From: an uncultured Eubacteriales bacterium
GTDB taxonomy: Bacteria; Bacillota_A; Clostridia; Oscillospirales; Oscillospiraceae
Reading direction: 5' to 3'
NCBI GenBank assembly: GCA_900319835.1
Contig: ONPY01000005.1
Span: 1-49,019 of the forward strand
Length of the DNA: 49,019 nucleotides
Shown: positions 25,332 through 33,267 of the stretch, piece by piece
Numbering within the stretch: position 1 is the stretch's first letter
How the letters are laid out: every line of letters begins with the position of its first letter
Translations under genes and position numbers: made by a program
Notes under the pieces: generated by a model
What the model saw: only the letters and a program-made list of their open reading frames with translations
What the model was told of the DNA's origin: nothing
Database searches by the model: none

Positions 25332-26144
25332 ATGGCATCAACCAGCTTGTGTAAATACTGCGGCTCTGTTGTTTCGTCTGCAGACAAACACTGTCCCAAT
25401 TGCGGCGCCCCGAATGAGGGCTATGTGGTGAACACAGAGAAGCAGGTCTTCATGCCCAAAACCATCGAGGAGCTGAAGGAATACTGCGCCGAGCGCGGAA
25501 TGCCGCTTCTCAAGATGCGCTTTTTCATCGGCGAGGACTATCGGAGGCCAAAGGCCTTCGGCATCTATCGAGATGGCGGAGACTTCATCGTATACAAGAA
25601 CAAGGCAAATGGTCAGCGGGCCATTCGCTACCAGGGGCCGAATGAAGCGTTTGCGGTCAATGAGCTGTTTTTGAAACTGCTGGATGAATGCCATAATCGG
25701 GGGATCTATCCGGACGGCAGATTTCCGGAAACGGCCTCCAACGGGACACGGCGTGTCAGACGGAATTACCCGGCCATCCTTCCTGCGATCATCTGTATGG
25801 TGGTCATGGCGCTTTTAACCTATGCAATGGCCGCCTATTCTTTGCATCAGCACCGCGACGACGGATACTACGGCACAGGCGACGGAACGGTGTATTACCA
25901 CTATGGCTCCAACTGGTACTATACGGAGGATACCAGCAGCGCCGGGTATTGGTACGAGACCGATGAGTTCCCCGCGGCCGACTATGAAGCCTATTCTCTC
26001 GGCGAAGATTGGGATTCGGACTGGGGGATCAGCGATTTCAAGAGTTCAAGCACCTGGGATGAGTTGCAGGAAAGTCATACTTCCAGTTCCTCAGACTATG
26101 ACTCCTGGGACAGCGGGGACACAGACTGGGATTCGGATTGGTAA
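25332..26144 (+). CDS. Zinc-ribbon membrane protein with acidic Trp/Ser-rich tail
   Basis: 270 residues from the ATG at 25332 (AAAGGAG upstream). A zinc ribbon opens the protein: CKYC at 7-10 and CPNC at 21-24. A cytosolic domain of about 110 residues follows (MRFFIGEDYRRPKAFGIYRD, YQGPNEAFAVNELFLKLLDE), then one membrane segment near 155-177 (ILPAIICMVVMALLTYAMAA). The outer part is rich in Tyr, Gly, Ser, Asp and Trp and ends with DSGDTDWDSDW, echoing WDSDWG some 40 residues earlier. Zinc-ribbon membrane proteins of this style are common in Clostridia but uncharacterised. Likely transcribed with the CmpB-like gene. Confidence 0.8.
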   Translation: MASTSLCKYCGSVVSSADKHCPNCGAPNEGYVVNTEKQVFMPKTIEELKEYCAERGMPLLKMRFFIGEDYRRPKAFGIYRDGGDFIVYKNKANGQRAIRYQGPNEAFAVNELFLKLLDECHNRGIYPDGRFPETASNGTRRVRRNYPAILPAIICMVVMALLTYAMAAYSLHQHRDDGYYGTGDGTVYYHYGSNWYYTEDTSSAGYWYETDEFPAADYEAYSLGEDWDSDWGISDFKSSSTWDELQESHTSSSSDYDSWDSGDTDWDSDW

Positions 26145-26170
26145 GGAAAATCAAAGGAGCAAACGAAGGT

Positions 26171-26251
26171 ATGCCTTTATCGCTTATTCATCAGGCAATA
26201 CAAACAACAACGCAAGGGAGAGTATCCGGGAAACGGATAACCAGGAGCTAA
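26171..26251 (+). CDS. Possible 26-codon leader ORF
   Basis: ATG at 26171 with AAAGGAG about 11 bases upstream encodes MPLSLIHQAIQ...TRS and stops at 26251, in the middle of the ribosome site region of the next gene. Its placement would suit translational coupling, but the composition is unremarkable and it may be chance. Confidence 0.2.
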   Translation: MPLSLIHQAIQTTTQGRVSGKRITRS

Positions 26252-26257
26252 AGATAC

Positions 26258-27187
26258 ATGATTACAGGACATCTGATCAATTTGAACTTGCTGTTCTTCA
26301 GCTATGCTTTTATTGGCTGGTGTATTGAGGTCACGCTGAAATATTTGCAGTTTCACCGCTTCATCAACCGCGGTTTTCTGACCGGTCCATGGCTTCCAAT
26401 CTACGGCTCTGGTGCGGCCTTGATCACCGTTGTGACAAGCGGTCTGTCTCCGCTGGAATCATCCGTCGGTACGACCTTCGTGGTGTCGTTTCTCCTGTGC
26501 GGCTTTCTGGAGTATATGACAAGCTATGTTTTGGAGCGGCGATTCCATGCCCGCTGGTGGGATTACAGCCAGAAGCCCATGAACCTGCACGGCAGAGTCT
26601 GGATCGGCAACCTGCTTCTTTTCGGTCTGGGCGGCGTGCTGATTGTGGAATGGATGAATCCACTGCTTTTACGTCTTTTTGAACAGATGAGCTTTGCCCT
26701 GCGGGAGATCCTGGCGCTTACCTTATCGACCGTCTTTGCCGCGGACTATGGTATGTCCCATTTTGTGCTGAAGCTGGTCAAAAGAAGCGTCGAAAGCAGT
26801 GAGGCGGACAATACGGAAGCGATCAGCAAAGAGGTCCGTCTTCTGCTCAGCGACCGCTCAGTTTTCCACCGCCGCTTTGCGGAGGCCTATCCGGAGGTTA
26901 TTTATAAGACGGAGCGAATTGCCAAGCGCATGGAGGAGATCCGGGCGGAGACGGAGAGACTGAGGCAGGAAGCGGAAGAGCGCGTCGCTCAGATGCGGCT
27001 GGAGGTCGCAGAAAACCTAGAGCCCACAAGCAGTGTAAAGAACACGCTTATCGAAAAACAGGACGCTCTGATCGCCCTGCTCTATCGGGAAGAAGCCGCA
27101 AGCCCCGAAATCAAGGAGCTGAAGCGGGAAGTCGAATCCAAAAAAGCGGTGTTGCAGAAACGGCGTGTACGGTTTCCCAAGCTGTAA
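26258..27187 (+). CDS. CmpB-like putative ABC transporter membrane protein (DUF1113)
   Basis: 309 residues. The first 170 match the ABC_trans_CmpB/DUF1113 family of Firmicutes: FIGWCIEV, INRGFLTGPWLPIYG, GFLEYMTSYVLE, FHARWWDYSQKPMNLHGR. Five or six membrane helices end near residue 170. A Glu/Arg-rich coiled coil occupies about 210-250, and a charged tail follows. The family is annotated as a transporter by association; no ATPase gene is nearby, so transport is not supported here. AGGAG lies ten bases before the ATG. Confidence 0.88.
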   Translation: MITGHLINLNLLFFSYAFIGWCIEVTLKYLQFHRFINRGFLTGPWLPIYGSGAALITVVTSGLSPLESSVGTTFVVSFLLCGFLEYMTSYVLERRFHARWWDYSQKPMNLHGRVWIGNLLLFGLGGVLIVEWMNPLLLRLFEQMSFALREILALTLSTVFAADYGMSHFVLKLVKRSVESSEADNTEAISKEVRLLLSDRSVFHRRFAEAYPEVIYKTERIAKRMEEIRAETERLRQEAEERVAQMRLEVAENLEPTSSVKNTLIEKQDALIALLYREEAASPEIKELKREVESKKAVLQKRRVRFPKL

Positions 27188-27240
27188 GAATAGGAAAGTA
27201 GGCTTTGTTCACAAAATATGTAAGGATTGTTCACACAGTT

Positions 27241-27267
27241 TTAGCACTCTCGGCTTGACAGTGCTAA
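27241..27267. promoter_or_regulatory. CIRCE operator (HrcA site) of hsp20
   Basis: TTAGCACTC (27241-27249), 9-base spacer, CAGTGCTAA (27259-27267): the CIRCE consensus TTAGCACTC-N9-GAGTGCTAA with one mismatch. It overlaps the -35 box of the hsp20 promoter, so HrcA binding should block RNA polymerase until heat or misfolding inactivates it. Confidence 0.9.
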
Positions 27268-27282
27268 AAATCGTGATATAAT
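27255..27282 (+). promoter_or_regulatory. Consensus promoter of hsp20
   Basis: TTGACA (27255-27260), 16-base spacer, TATAAT (27277-27282). Both boxes are perfect, giving high output once the overlapping CIRCE site is free. The leader is about 90 bases. Confidence 0.88.
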
Positions 27283-27380
27283 CACAATCGAACAGAGGAA
27301 CGAAGATCGAATAGATGACCTCCATCCCCCTTGCTCAGGTAACAAGCAAAATGATTGCAGTATCGAAGGAGGCATGACTT

Positions 27381-27827
27381 ATGTTACCGAGTATTTTTGG
27401 AGAGAGTTTGTTTGATGACTGGATGGGCTTCCCGTTCAGAAGCTTTGAATCCGATGTGGATCGCAAGCTGTACGGCAGAAACGCGGCTCATGTGATGAAG
27501 ACGGATCTGAAGGAACACGACGAGGGCTATGAGCTGAAAGTAGACCTGCCCGGCTTCAAGAAAGATCAGATCGAACTGCAGCTGCAGAACGGCTACCTGA
27601 CGATCACTGCTTCCAAGGGCCTTGAAGAAGACGGCAAGGATAAGAAGGGGCGGATCGTTCATCAGGAACGCTATGAAGGATCTATGACCAGGAGCTTCTA
27701 CATCGGCGAGAATGTCAAGGAAGAAGAGGTCCAGGCCAAGTTCGAAGACGGCGTGCTTACGCTTGACTTCCCGAAGGAGCAGCCGGTGGCGCTCCCGGAA
27801 CGGAAGACCATACAGATCCAAGGATAA
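27381..27827 (+). CDS. Hsp20/alpha-crystallin family small heat-shock protein
   Basis: 148 residues, the usual length. A short hydrophobic N-terminal arm (LPSIFGESLFDDWMGFPF) precedes the alpha-crystallin domain from about residue 38 to 130 (DLKEHDEGYELKVDLPGF, the family core, and GVLTLDFPKE), and the C-terminal tail ends in the IXI-type IQIQG. Such proteins hold unfolding proteins in a refoldable state without ATP. AAGGAGG precedes the ATG. Controlled by CIRCE, and followed by a strong terminator. Confidence 0.96.
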   Translation: MLPSIFGESLFDDWMGFPFRSFESDVDRKLYGRNAAHVMKTDLKEHDEGYELKVDLPGFKKDQIELQLQNGYLTITASKGLEEDGKDKKGRIVHQERYEGSMTRSFYIGENVKEEEVQAKFEDGVLTLDFPKEQPVALPERKTIQIQG

Positions 27828-27840
27828 GCCGGACTGCTCC

Positions 27841-27870
27841 GGCGCCCCGCCAAACGCGGGGCGCCTTTTT
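27841..27870 (+). terminator. Terminator after hsp20
   Basis: Stem GGCGCCCCGC (27841-27850), loop CAAAC, GCGGGGCGCC (27856-27865), then five T. The ribosome site of the next small gene begins only nine bases later. Confidence 0.9.
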
Positions 27871-27885
27871 ATTCAGGAGCTGTTG

Positions 27886-28062
27886 ATGATGGCAAGAAAA
27901 GTTTTATCTGTAATCCTCGGCGTTCTGATGATCATCTTCGGCGTTATCGTTATCCTCAATCCCATGCTGGGACTTGGCGTGATCGGCGTGCTGATTGGCT
28001 GCGGCGTTATCACAGCGGGCATCAACCTGATTTATCTGGGCTGCAGCCCCTGGATTCTGTAA
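27886..28062 (+). CDS. Small two-helix membrane protein (DUF308/HdeD-like)
   Basis: 58 residues starting MMARKVLSVILGVLMIIFGV with AGGAG upstream of the ATG at 27886. Two hydrophobic helices around a short NP turn (ILNPMLGLGV) resemble one repeat of DUF308/HdeD acid-stress membrane proteins; this is a loose likeness. It follows hsp20 by 58 bases and may be expressed by read-through of the terminator, which would place it with the heat-shock response. Confidence 0.65.
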   Translation: MMARKVLSVILGVLMIIFGVIVILNPMLGLGVIGVLIGCGVITAGINLIYLGCSPWIL

Positions 28063-28179
28063 TCGCCCGAAGAAAAACGAAGCGTGCGAAAGAAGTCTGG
28101 AATGTCTTTATTGAGAAAGCTCGACACCCGATTCGGTGACAATACCCTTTGGCAGTTTATTAGAAAAGGAGTACTGAAC

Positions 28180-28467
28180 ATGAAGATGCTTCAGAAAAGT
28201 GTTTTGCTGGTTCTCGCTTTTGCTCTTGCAATTGCCGTCTGCGGATGTGCGTTGGGAGGCAAAAAAATGATTGGAAAAGACGCAGCTTTCCAGGCCGCCC
28301 TGGAGGATGCGGGACTCACTTCTGAAGAAGTGAGAGACATTGATATCGAGCTGGACAGGACACTCACCTCTGCAAGGTATGAAGTGGATTTTGAGGCCGG
28401 GAGAACGGAATATGAATACCGAATCGACGCATACACCGGGGAGATTCTTTCGGCAATTACAGATTAG
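28180..28467 (+). CDS. Small PepSY-domain lipoprotein
   Basis: 95 residues from the ATG at 28180 (AAAAGGAG upstream; an in-frame extension to 28084 is unlike a signal peptide). A hydrophobic signal ends AVCGC, a plausible lipobox. A single PepSY-like domain fills the rest (IGKDAAFQAALEDAGLTSEEVRDI, then VDFEAGRTEYEYRIDAYTGEI), typical of small extracytoplasmic PepSY proteins thought to modulate proteases or kinases. Located between hsp20 and the hybrid kinase. Confidence 0.85.
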   Translation: MKMLQKSVLLVLAFALAIAVCGCALGGKKMIGKDAAFQAALEDAGLTSEEVRDIDIELDRTLTSARYEVDFEAGRTEYEYRIDAYTGEILSAITD

Positions 28468-28570
28468 AAGCGATCTGCCGTCGCTGGCGCAGCCGCGGGC
28501 AGAAGGAATTCGTTATCGGAAAAAACAGCCCACTCGCAAAAGAATAAGCCCCTGAACCGCAGGGTGCAAT

Positions 28571-28675
28571 ATGAACTGGTCATCTGGAAACAGGTGGCCT
28601 TTTCTGTTATTTGGGTGGATTGTGGGTCTGCTTTATGGTATACTTATCCTCGAATGGACTCATGATTTCATTTGA
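28571..28675 (+). CDS. Possible 34-residue single-span membrane peptide
   Basis: ATG at 28571 encodes MNWSSGNRWPFLLFGWIVG continuing as one hydrophobic span and ending EWTHDFI. The ribosome site is weak (AGGGTG). Bases 28468-28723 are otherwise empty. Reported because the hydrophobic pattern is unusual for chance. Confidence 0.3.
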   Translation: MNWSSGNRWPFLLFGWIVGLLYGILILEWTHDFI

Positions 28676-28723
28676 TGCAATTTGGAGTATGGGTTAAACG
28701 CGTAACGTGGGAGACTGGATAGC

Positions 28724-29460
28724 ATGCGAGAGCAACTGTTTGCGCATATAAAAAAGAAATACAAAGCTGAACCGGAGCACCTTTGGAGCCGCTTTCCGGA
28801 CTATGTGATTTTTCGGCATTCAGATAACGGAAAGTGGTTTGGCCTTTTGATGGATGTCAAAAGAAAAACCTGGGGCTTGAGGGGGATGAAGTTGTCGATA
28901 TTCTCAATGTCAAGCTGGCAGATCCGCTCCTTGCAGACCTGCTCTCGCAGCAGCCCGGATATTTCCGAGGCTACCATATCAGCCGCGGGAACTGGATCTC
29001 GATTCTTCTGGATGGATCGGTCCCGTTTGACGATGTCTGCAAATGGCTGGACGAGAGTTATATGACTACGGCGTCGAAAGAGGCAAAGCAAAGGCTGCGC
29101 CCGCCAAAGGAATGGATCATTCCGGCAAACCCGAAGTATTATGACATCGAGACTGCGTTTGAAAATGCCCGGGAGATCGACTGGAAACAGGGGGCCGGGA
29201 TAAAAAAGGGCGATACCGTGTTCATGCATGTGGCGGCGCCGGTGTCAGCGATCCTGTACAAATGCAAGGTTACGGAAACAGATATTCCCTTCCGGTACAA
29301 ACATGGCAAAGTGCAGATGAACGCCCTGATGAGAATAAAGCTCCAGAAGCGGTATCCCCGCAGCAAATTTACATTTGATGTTTTGAGAAACGAGTACGGC
29401 ATCTATGCAGTCAGAGGGCAGCGCGGCATACCCAGCAGTTTGAGCGAAGCGCTCAGATGA
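28724..29460 (+). pseudogene. MmcQ/YjbR-family gene split by a -1 frameshift
   Basis: The 5' part (ATG at 28724, GGGAG upstream) encodes MREQLFAHIKKKYKAEPEHL to MDVKRKT. The family sequence then continues in the next frame as LGLEGDEVVDILNVKLADPL and runs to the stop at 29460 (IPANPKYYDIETAFENA, KKGDTVFMHVAAPVSAILYK, GIPSSLSEALR). Joined, the parts give a normal two-domain MmcQ/YjbR protein of about 245 residues, a CyaY-like fold followed by a PUA/EVE-like region. One base appears missing at about 28867-28870, next to a run of five A. Could be a real mutation or a sequencing error; all other codons look intact, which favours a recent event or an error. Confidence 0.85.
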
Positions 29461-29571
29461 GCATATGGAGAGATAACCCGCGTTCTTGTTCATACGATCA
29501 TTTGCCCTGCTGAGCTGCAGAGTTGGACGATTGCCCAAAGCATCAGAGTCCGCAAGTTCTTGTATTATCCC

Positions 29572-29600
29572 TTTCACATATGCGTTTCGCATGATATAAT
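29572..29600 (+). promoter_or_regulatory. Promoter of the hybrid kinase gene
   Basis: TTTCAC (29572-29577), 17-base spacer, TATAAT (29595-29600), with a short dyad ATGCG/CGCAT inside the spacer. Confidence 0.6.
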
Positions 29601-29653
29601 TATAATAAAATACTGTTTACCCGAAAAACAAAAAGAAATGGGGCGAATCCCTC

Positions 29654-32600
29654 ATGCGTGATGGAAGAAAGAATCTTACAACAACCATTGCGATCATCGG
29701 CAGTCTGATTCTCGCGATCATTTTGGTTGCCGGAACGATGTGGATGGGTTCCCGTGCCCGACGCGACACGGAGGATGCCGTCCGTTCGGTAAGCCTGCTG
29801 TATCTGGATGAGCTGGCGGGACGCCGGGAACAGGTCGTGGAGGATAATCTCCGAAATAAGATTCAGACGATCCGCGTGGCCGTTGACCTGCTGACCGCAG
29901 AGGACCTCACCGACAAGACGCATCTGGAGGCATATCAGACGCGCATAAAAAAGCTCTATCATCTGGACAAGTTTGCTTTTGTGGATACGGACGGCCTGAT
30001 CTATACCTCTACCGGGACCCAGAGCAACATTGATGAATACGGCATTGACTATCGGGCGCTCTCCGAACCGGAGATCTCGATCTTCCATCCGGAGAGTTCG
30101 GATAAGCGCACTGTTGTCGCAGTACCGGTCAGCATCCCTTTCCAGGAGAAAACGCTGTCTGTCTGCTTTATGGCCATCGACATGCAGGAAATGCTCTCCG
30201 GGGTCTCCCTGACGACCAACACCGGCAACGCCACCTTCTGTAATATCTATACGGAAAACGGTATCGCTCTGACTGACTCCGTGCTCGGCGGCCTCGCGAT
30301 AGAGGACAACCTGCTGGACGCCATGCGGATCGCTGTTTTTGAGCCGCCCTATTCCTACGATAGCTTTACGCAGGAATTTCAGTCCGGAACACAGGGCGTC
30401 GTTTCCTTCGCGTTTAACGGCATTCGTGAGACGCTGACATACATTCCGGTACGCGGAACGGACTGGCAGCTTACCTATCTGATCCGGGAGAGCGTCATCA
30501 GCGAGCGCATCAGTTCCATTTCAGAGGGGGCCGTAAAGAGGAGCATCCTTCAATCCGTTCTGACCGTCGCTGCGATGCTGGTGATGTTTGGTTTTATCAT
30601 TGGTCAGACCAAAAGGAGCGATAGGCTTCTGCTGGAACAGGAGACCGCCGAAGCGGAAAACCGTGTAAAGCAGGAGGAATTGGAGCACCGTCTTGCGCTG
30701 CAGGAAAAGCTGCTGGAGGAGGAACGGCATCGGGAACAGCAGGACAAGATGATCACGGCTCTGGCTGCCGACTACTGGAGCGTTTATTATCTGGAATTGG
30801 ATAAGGATGAGGGCGTTTGCTACCAGGCACACACGGATCTGGACGCGCCTGGCTTTCAGGTGGGGGAGCATTTTACCTATCTCTCCGCTGTGACGGCTTA
30901 TGCCAATCAATATATAAAAGATCAGTATCGGGAGGAGTTTCTGCGCTTCATCCAGCCGGACGCCATCCGCGAAGGGCTGAAAAGGCAGCGCGTCATTTCT
31001 CATACTTATATGGTGAAGCGCCACGGAAAAGAAAGTTATGAGACCGTCCGCTTTGCCCGCGTTCACCATGCGGGCAATCAGGACGCGCAGCAGATCAACA
31101 GTGTGGGCGCCTGCTTCGTGGATGTGGATACGAATACCCGCAACGCCATGGAGCAGCAGCAGGCTCTCAGTGATGCGCTGACGGCCGCGGAGGAGGCCAG
31201 CAAGGCAAAAACCGCATTCCTGTCCAACATGAGCCATGAGATCCGCACCCCCATGAACGCCATCATCGGTCTGGACAGCATCGCCCTGAACGACCCGGAT
31301 ACGCCGCCGAAAACCAGAGAGTATCTTGAGAAAATCGGAGCATCCGCAGAGCACCTGCTGGGGCTCATCAATGACATTCTGGATATGTCCCGCATCGAGT
31401 CCGGGCGGCTCGCTCTGAAAAATGAAGAGTTTTCCTTCCAGAAGCTGCTGGAAGCGATCAACACTATGTTCAGCGGTCAATGCCAGGATAAGGGCTTGGA
31501 GTACCAGTGCCACATCAATTCCGAAGTGGACGATTACTACATCGGCGACAACATGAAGCTGCGGCAGGTGCTGATCAATATTCTCGGCAACGCGGTCAAG
31601 TTCACCCCGTCCGGCGGCAAGGTGGAGCTGCAGGTGGAAAGAGCAGCGCAGTTTGACGGGAAATCCACGCTGCGCTTTACGATCTCGGACACCGGTATCG
31701 GCATGAGCAAGGAATATCTGCCCCGACTGTTCGACACCTTCTCCCAGGAGGATTCCTCTACCACCACAAAGTATGGCAGTACCGGTCTTGGCATGGCCAT
31801 CACAAAGAGCTTCGTGGAGCTGATGAACGGCCATATCGAGGTGGATAGTGAAAAGGGCGCCGGCACGACCTTCGTCGTCACGGTGACCCTCTCCGATTCC
31901 GGCAGGACAGATTTGCAGGGAGAGGAAGAGGTCCTTCCCAATGAAATGACAGTGCTCATCGTGGATGACGATCCGGTTGCCTGCAAGCACGCGCAGCTGG
32001 TACTGGAAAAGGCCGGCATCGCCTCGGAGCTGGCGAGCTCGGGGAAGCAGGCCGTCGATATGGTCAAGCTGCGCCACGCCCGTATGGAGCCATATAATCT
32101 GATCCTTGTGGACTGGAAGATGCCGGAGATGGACGGCGTGGAGACCACACGGCAGATCCGGGCGGAGATCGGTCACGAGTCCGCCATCATCATTCTCACC
32201 GCCTACCGTTGGGATGATGTTCTGGAGGAAGCGCTCAAAGCCGGTGTGGACAGCTTTCTGCCCAAGCCGCTCTTTGCGGCTGCCGTTCTGGAAGAATTCA
32301 AGTCCGCATTGAAGCGGAAGGACATCCCGGTGAAAAAACAACAGGCCAAGACTGACCTGGCCGGTCGTCACATTCTCTTGGCTGAAGATATGGACGTAAA
32401 TGCGGAAATCATCCAGATGGTCCTTCAAATGCGGGAGATGGAGGCTGACCGAGCCAACAACGGGAAAAAAGCGGTGGAACTGTTTGCCGCGCATCCGGCA
32501 GGCTACTACGACGCGATTTTGATGGATATGCGGATGCCGGAGATGGACGGTCTGGAGGCAACCCGGGCCATCCGGGCAATGGAACGGGACGACGCAAAAA

Positions 32601-32743
32601 CGATCCCCATCATTGCCTTGACAGCAAACGCCTTTGATGAGGATGTGCAGCGCAGTATGCAGGCAGGTCTGAACGCCCATCTGTCGAAGCCTGTACAGCC
32701 GGAGCTGTTGTTTGAAACGCTGGAGAACCTGATCAAGACCTGA
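29654..32743 (+). CDS. Hybrid sensor histidine kinase with two receiver domains
   Basis: 1029 residues. Membrane helices at about 11-30 and 298-317 enclose an extracytoplasmic Cache-like sensor of about 265 residues. A coiled coil (320-365) and a PAS-like region (about 366-490) lead to the kinase core: H-box NMSHEIRTPMNAIIG with phospho-acceptor His528, N-box NILGNAVKF with Asn646, and ATP-lid motifs DTGIGM and GSTGLGMAI. Two receiver domains follow, with phosphorylatable Asp820 (LVDWKMPEMDG) and Asp958 (LMDMRMPEMDG), and lysines in LPKPL and LSKPV. No Hpt or DNA-binding output domain is present and no partner regulator is adjacent, so the phosphate target lies elsewhere. The ribosome site is weak (GGGGCG). 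Likely senses a small molecule. Confidence 0.95.
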   Translation: MRDGRKNLTTTIAIIGSLILAIILVAGTMWMGSRARRDTEDAVRSVSLLYLDELAGRREQVVEDNLRNKIQTIRVAVDLLTAEDLTDKTHLEAYQTRIKKLYHLDKFAFVDTDGLIYTSTGTQSNIDEYGIDYRALSEPEISIFHPESSDKRTVVAVPVSIPFQEKTLSVCFMAIDMQEMLSGVSLTTNTGNATFCNIYTENGIALTDSVLGGLAIEDNLLDAMRIAVFEPPYSYDSFTQEFQSGTQGVVSFAFNGIRETLTYIPVRGTDWQLTYLIRESVISERISSISEGAVKRSILQSVLTVAAMLVMFGFIIGQTKRSDRLLLEQETAEAENRVKQEELEHRLALQEKLLEEERHREQQDKMITALAADYWSVYYLELDKDEGVCYQAHTDLDAPGFQVGEHFTYLSAVTAYANQYIKDQYREEFLRFIQPDAIREGLKRQRVISHTYMVKRHGKESYETVRFARVHHAGNQDAQQINSVGACFVDVDTNTRNAMEQQQALSDALTAAEEASKAKTAFLSNMSHEIRTPMNAIIGLDSIALNDPDTPPKTREYLEKIGASAEHLLGLINDILDMSRIESGRLALKNEEFSFQKLLEAINTMFSGQCQDKGLEYQCHINSEVDDYYIGDNMKLRQVLINILGNAVKFTPSGGKVELQVERAAQFDGKSTLRFTISDTGIGMSKEYLPRLFDTFSQEDSSTTTKYGSTGLGMAITKSFVELMNGHIEVDSEKGAGTTFVVTVTLSDSGRTDLQGEEEVLPNEMTVLIVDDDPVACKHAQLVLEKAGIASELASSGKQAVDMVKLRHARMEPYNLILVDWKMPEMDGVETTRQIRAEIGHESAIIILTAYRWDDVLEEALKAGVDSFLPKPLFAAAVLEEFKSALKRKDIPVKKQQAKTDLAGRHILLAEDMDVNAEIIQMVLQMREMEADRANNGKKAVELFAAHPAGYYDAILMDMRMPEMDGLEATRAIRAMERDDAKTIPIIALTANAFDEDVQRSMQAGLNAHLSKPVQPELLFETLENLIKT

Positions 32744-33100
32744 GAGAGCAAGAAGTGGGGAACAATCAGGTCCTGCCCCTGAGGCGGGACATTTCCCTTT
32801 TCATGAACAAGCAGGCGCTTAAAAGCGAAGGGGCCTTGGCTCGATAGACAGTGGTCGTCTGGATGGCATTGAATAAACCTGACCGGGAGGATGTGTTGTT
32901 TCCTGACCGGATGAATAGCGCTGACATCCTATTTATACGGCATCGCAGCAAAAGCCCTGTCGTCTCTGAGCCGCCCCAATAGTGTAGACGATTCAACAAA
33001 TCAACAAGGCAGGGAAAGAATCAAGCGCTGAATTGGCACCGCATTCCAGCGGTGTCAGTTTTGATTCCAGGACCTCATACAAACCTTTAAAGGATGAAAG
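32744..33100. other. Intergenic stretch without a recognised gene
   Basis: A terminator-like hairpin follows the kinase (GTCCTGCC at 32770-32777 with GGCGGGAC at 32783-32790, then a T-rich stretch). Bases 33064-33108 include a 15-bp stem (CTCATACAAACCTTT with its complement ending at 33111). Open frames here lack ribosome sites and family resemblance. Confidence 0.4.
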
Positions 33101-33166
33101 GTTTGTATGAGATGGGTTTTCAGCGCCTTTGCGCTGAAAATGCCGCGGACAGCGCGGCTTATCAGA
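33101..33166 (-). repeat. Dispersed 66-nt intergenic repeat, copy B
   Basis: Reverse-oriented partner of copy A (24441-24506). Read on the minus strand it begins TCTGATAAGCCGCG, contains the hairpin TTTTCAGCGC/GCGCTGAAAA (33117-33126, 33131-33140) and ends CATACAAAC. It sits just before the DUF4317 promoter. Confidence 0.8.
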
Positions 33167-33208
33167 TGAAAGCTTTTCATCGGATACTAATATCAGCCGC
33201 TTTTTTGA

Positions 33209-33238
33209 TTGGACAATTGGTCCGGCATGTGGTATCAT
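33209..33238 (+). promoter_or_regulatory. Promoter of the DUF4317 gene
   Basis: TTGGAC (33209-33214), 18-base spacer, TATCAT (33233-33238), 29 bases before the ATG. Confidence 0.5.
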
Positions 33239-33267
33239 AGCCCCTGCATTTTGAAAAGGAGCGCACC

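Noticed and set aside
26145..26257. Attenuator upstream of the CmpB-like gene
   Set aside because: A 26-codon frame exists, but there are no competing hairpins or runs of regulatory codons to support attenuation.
32766..33238. Minus-strand frames of 77 and 81 codons after the kinase
   Set aside because: No ribosome sites; they cross hairpins and repeat copy B.
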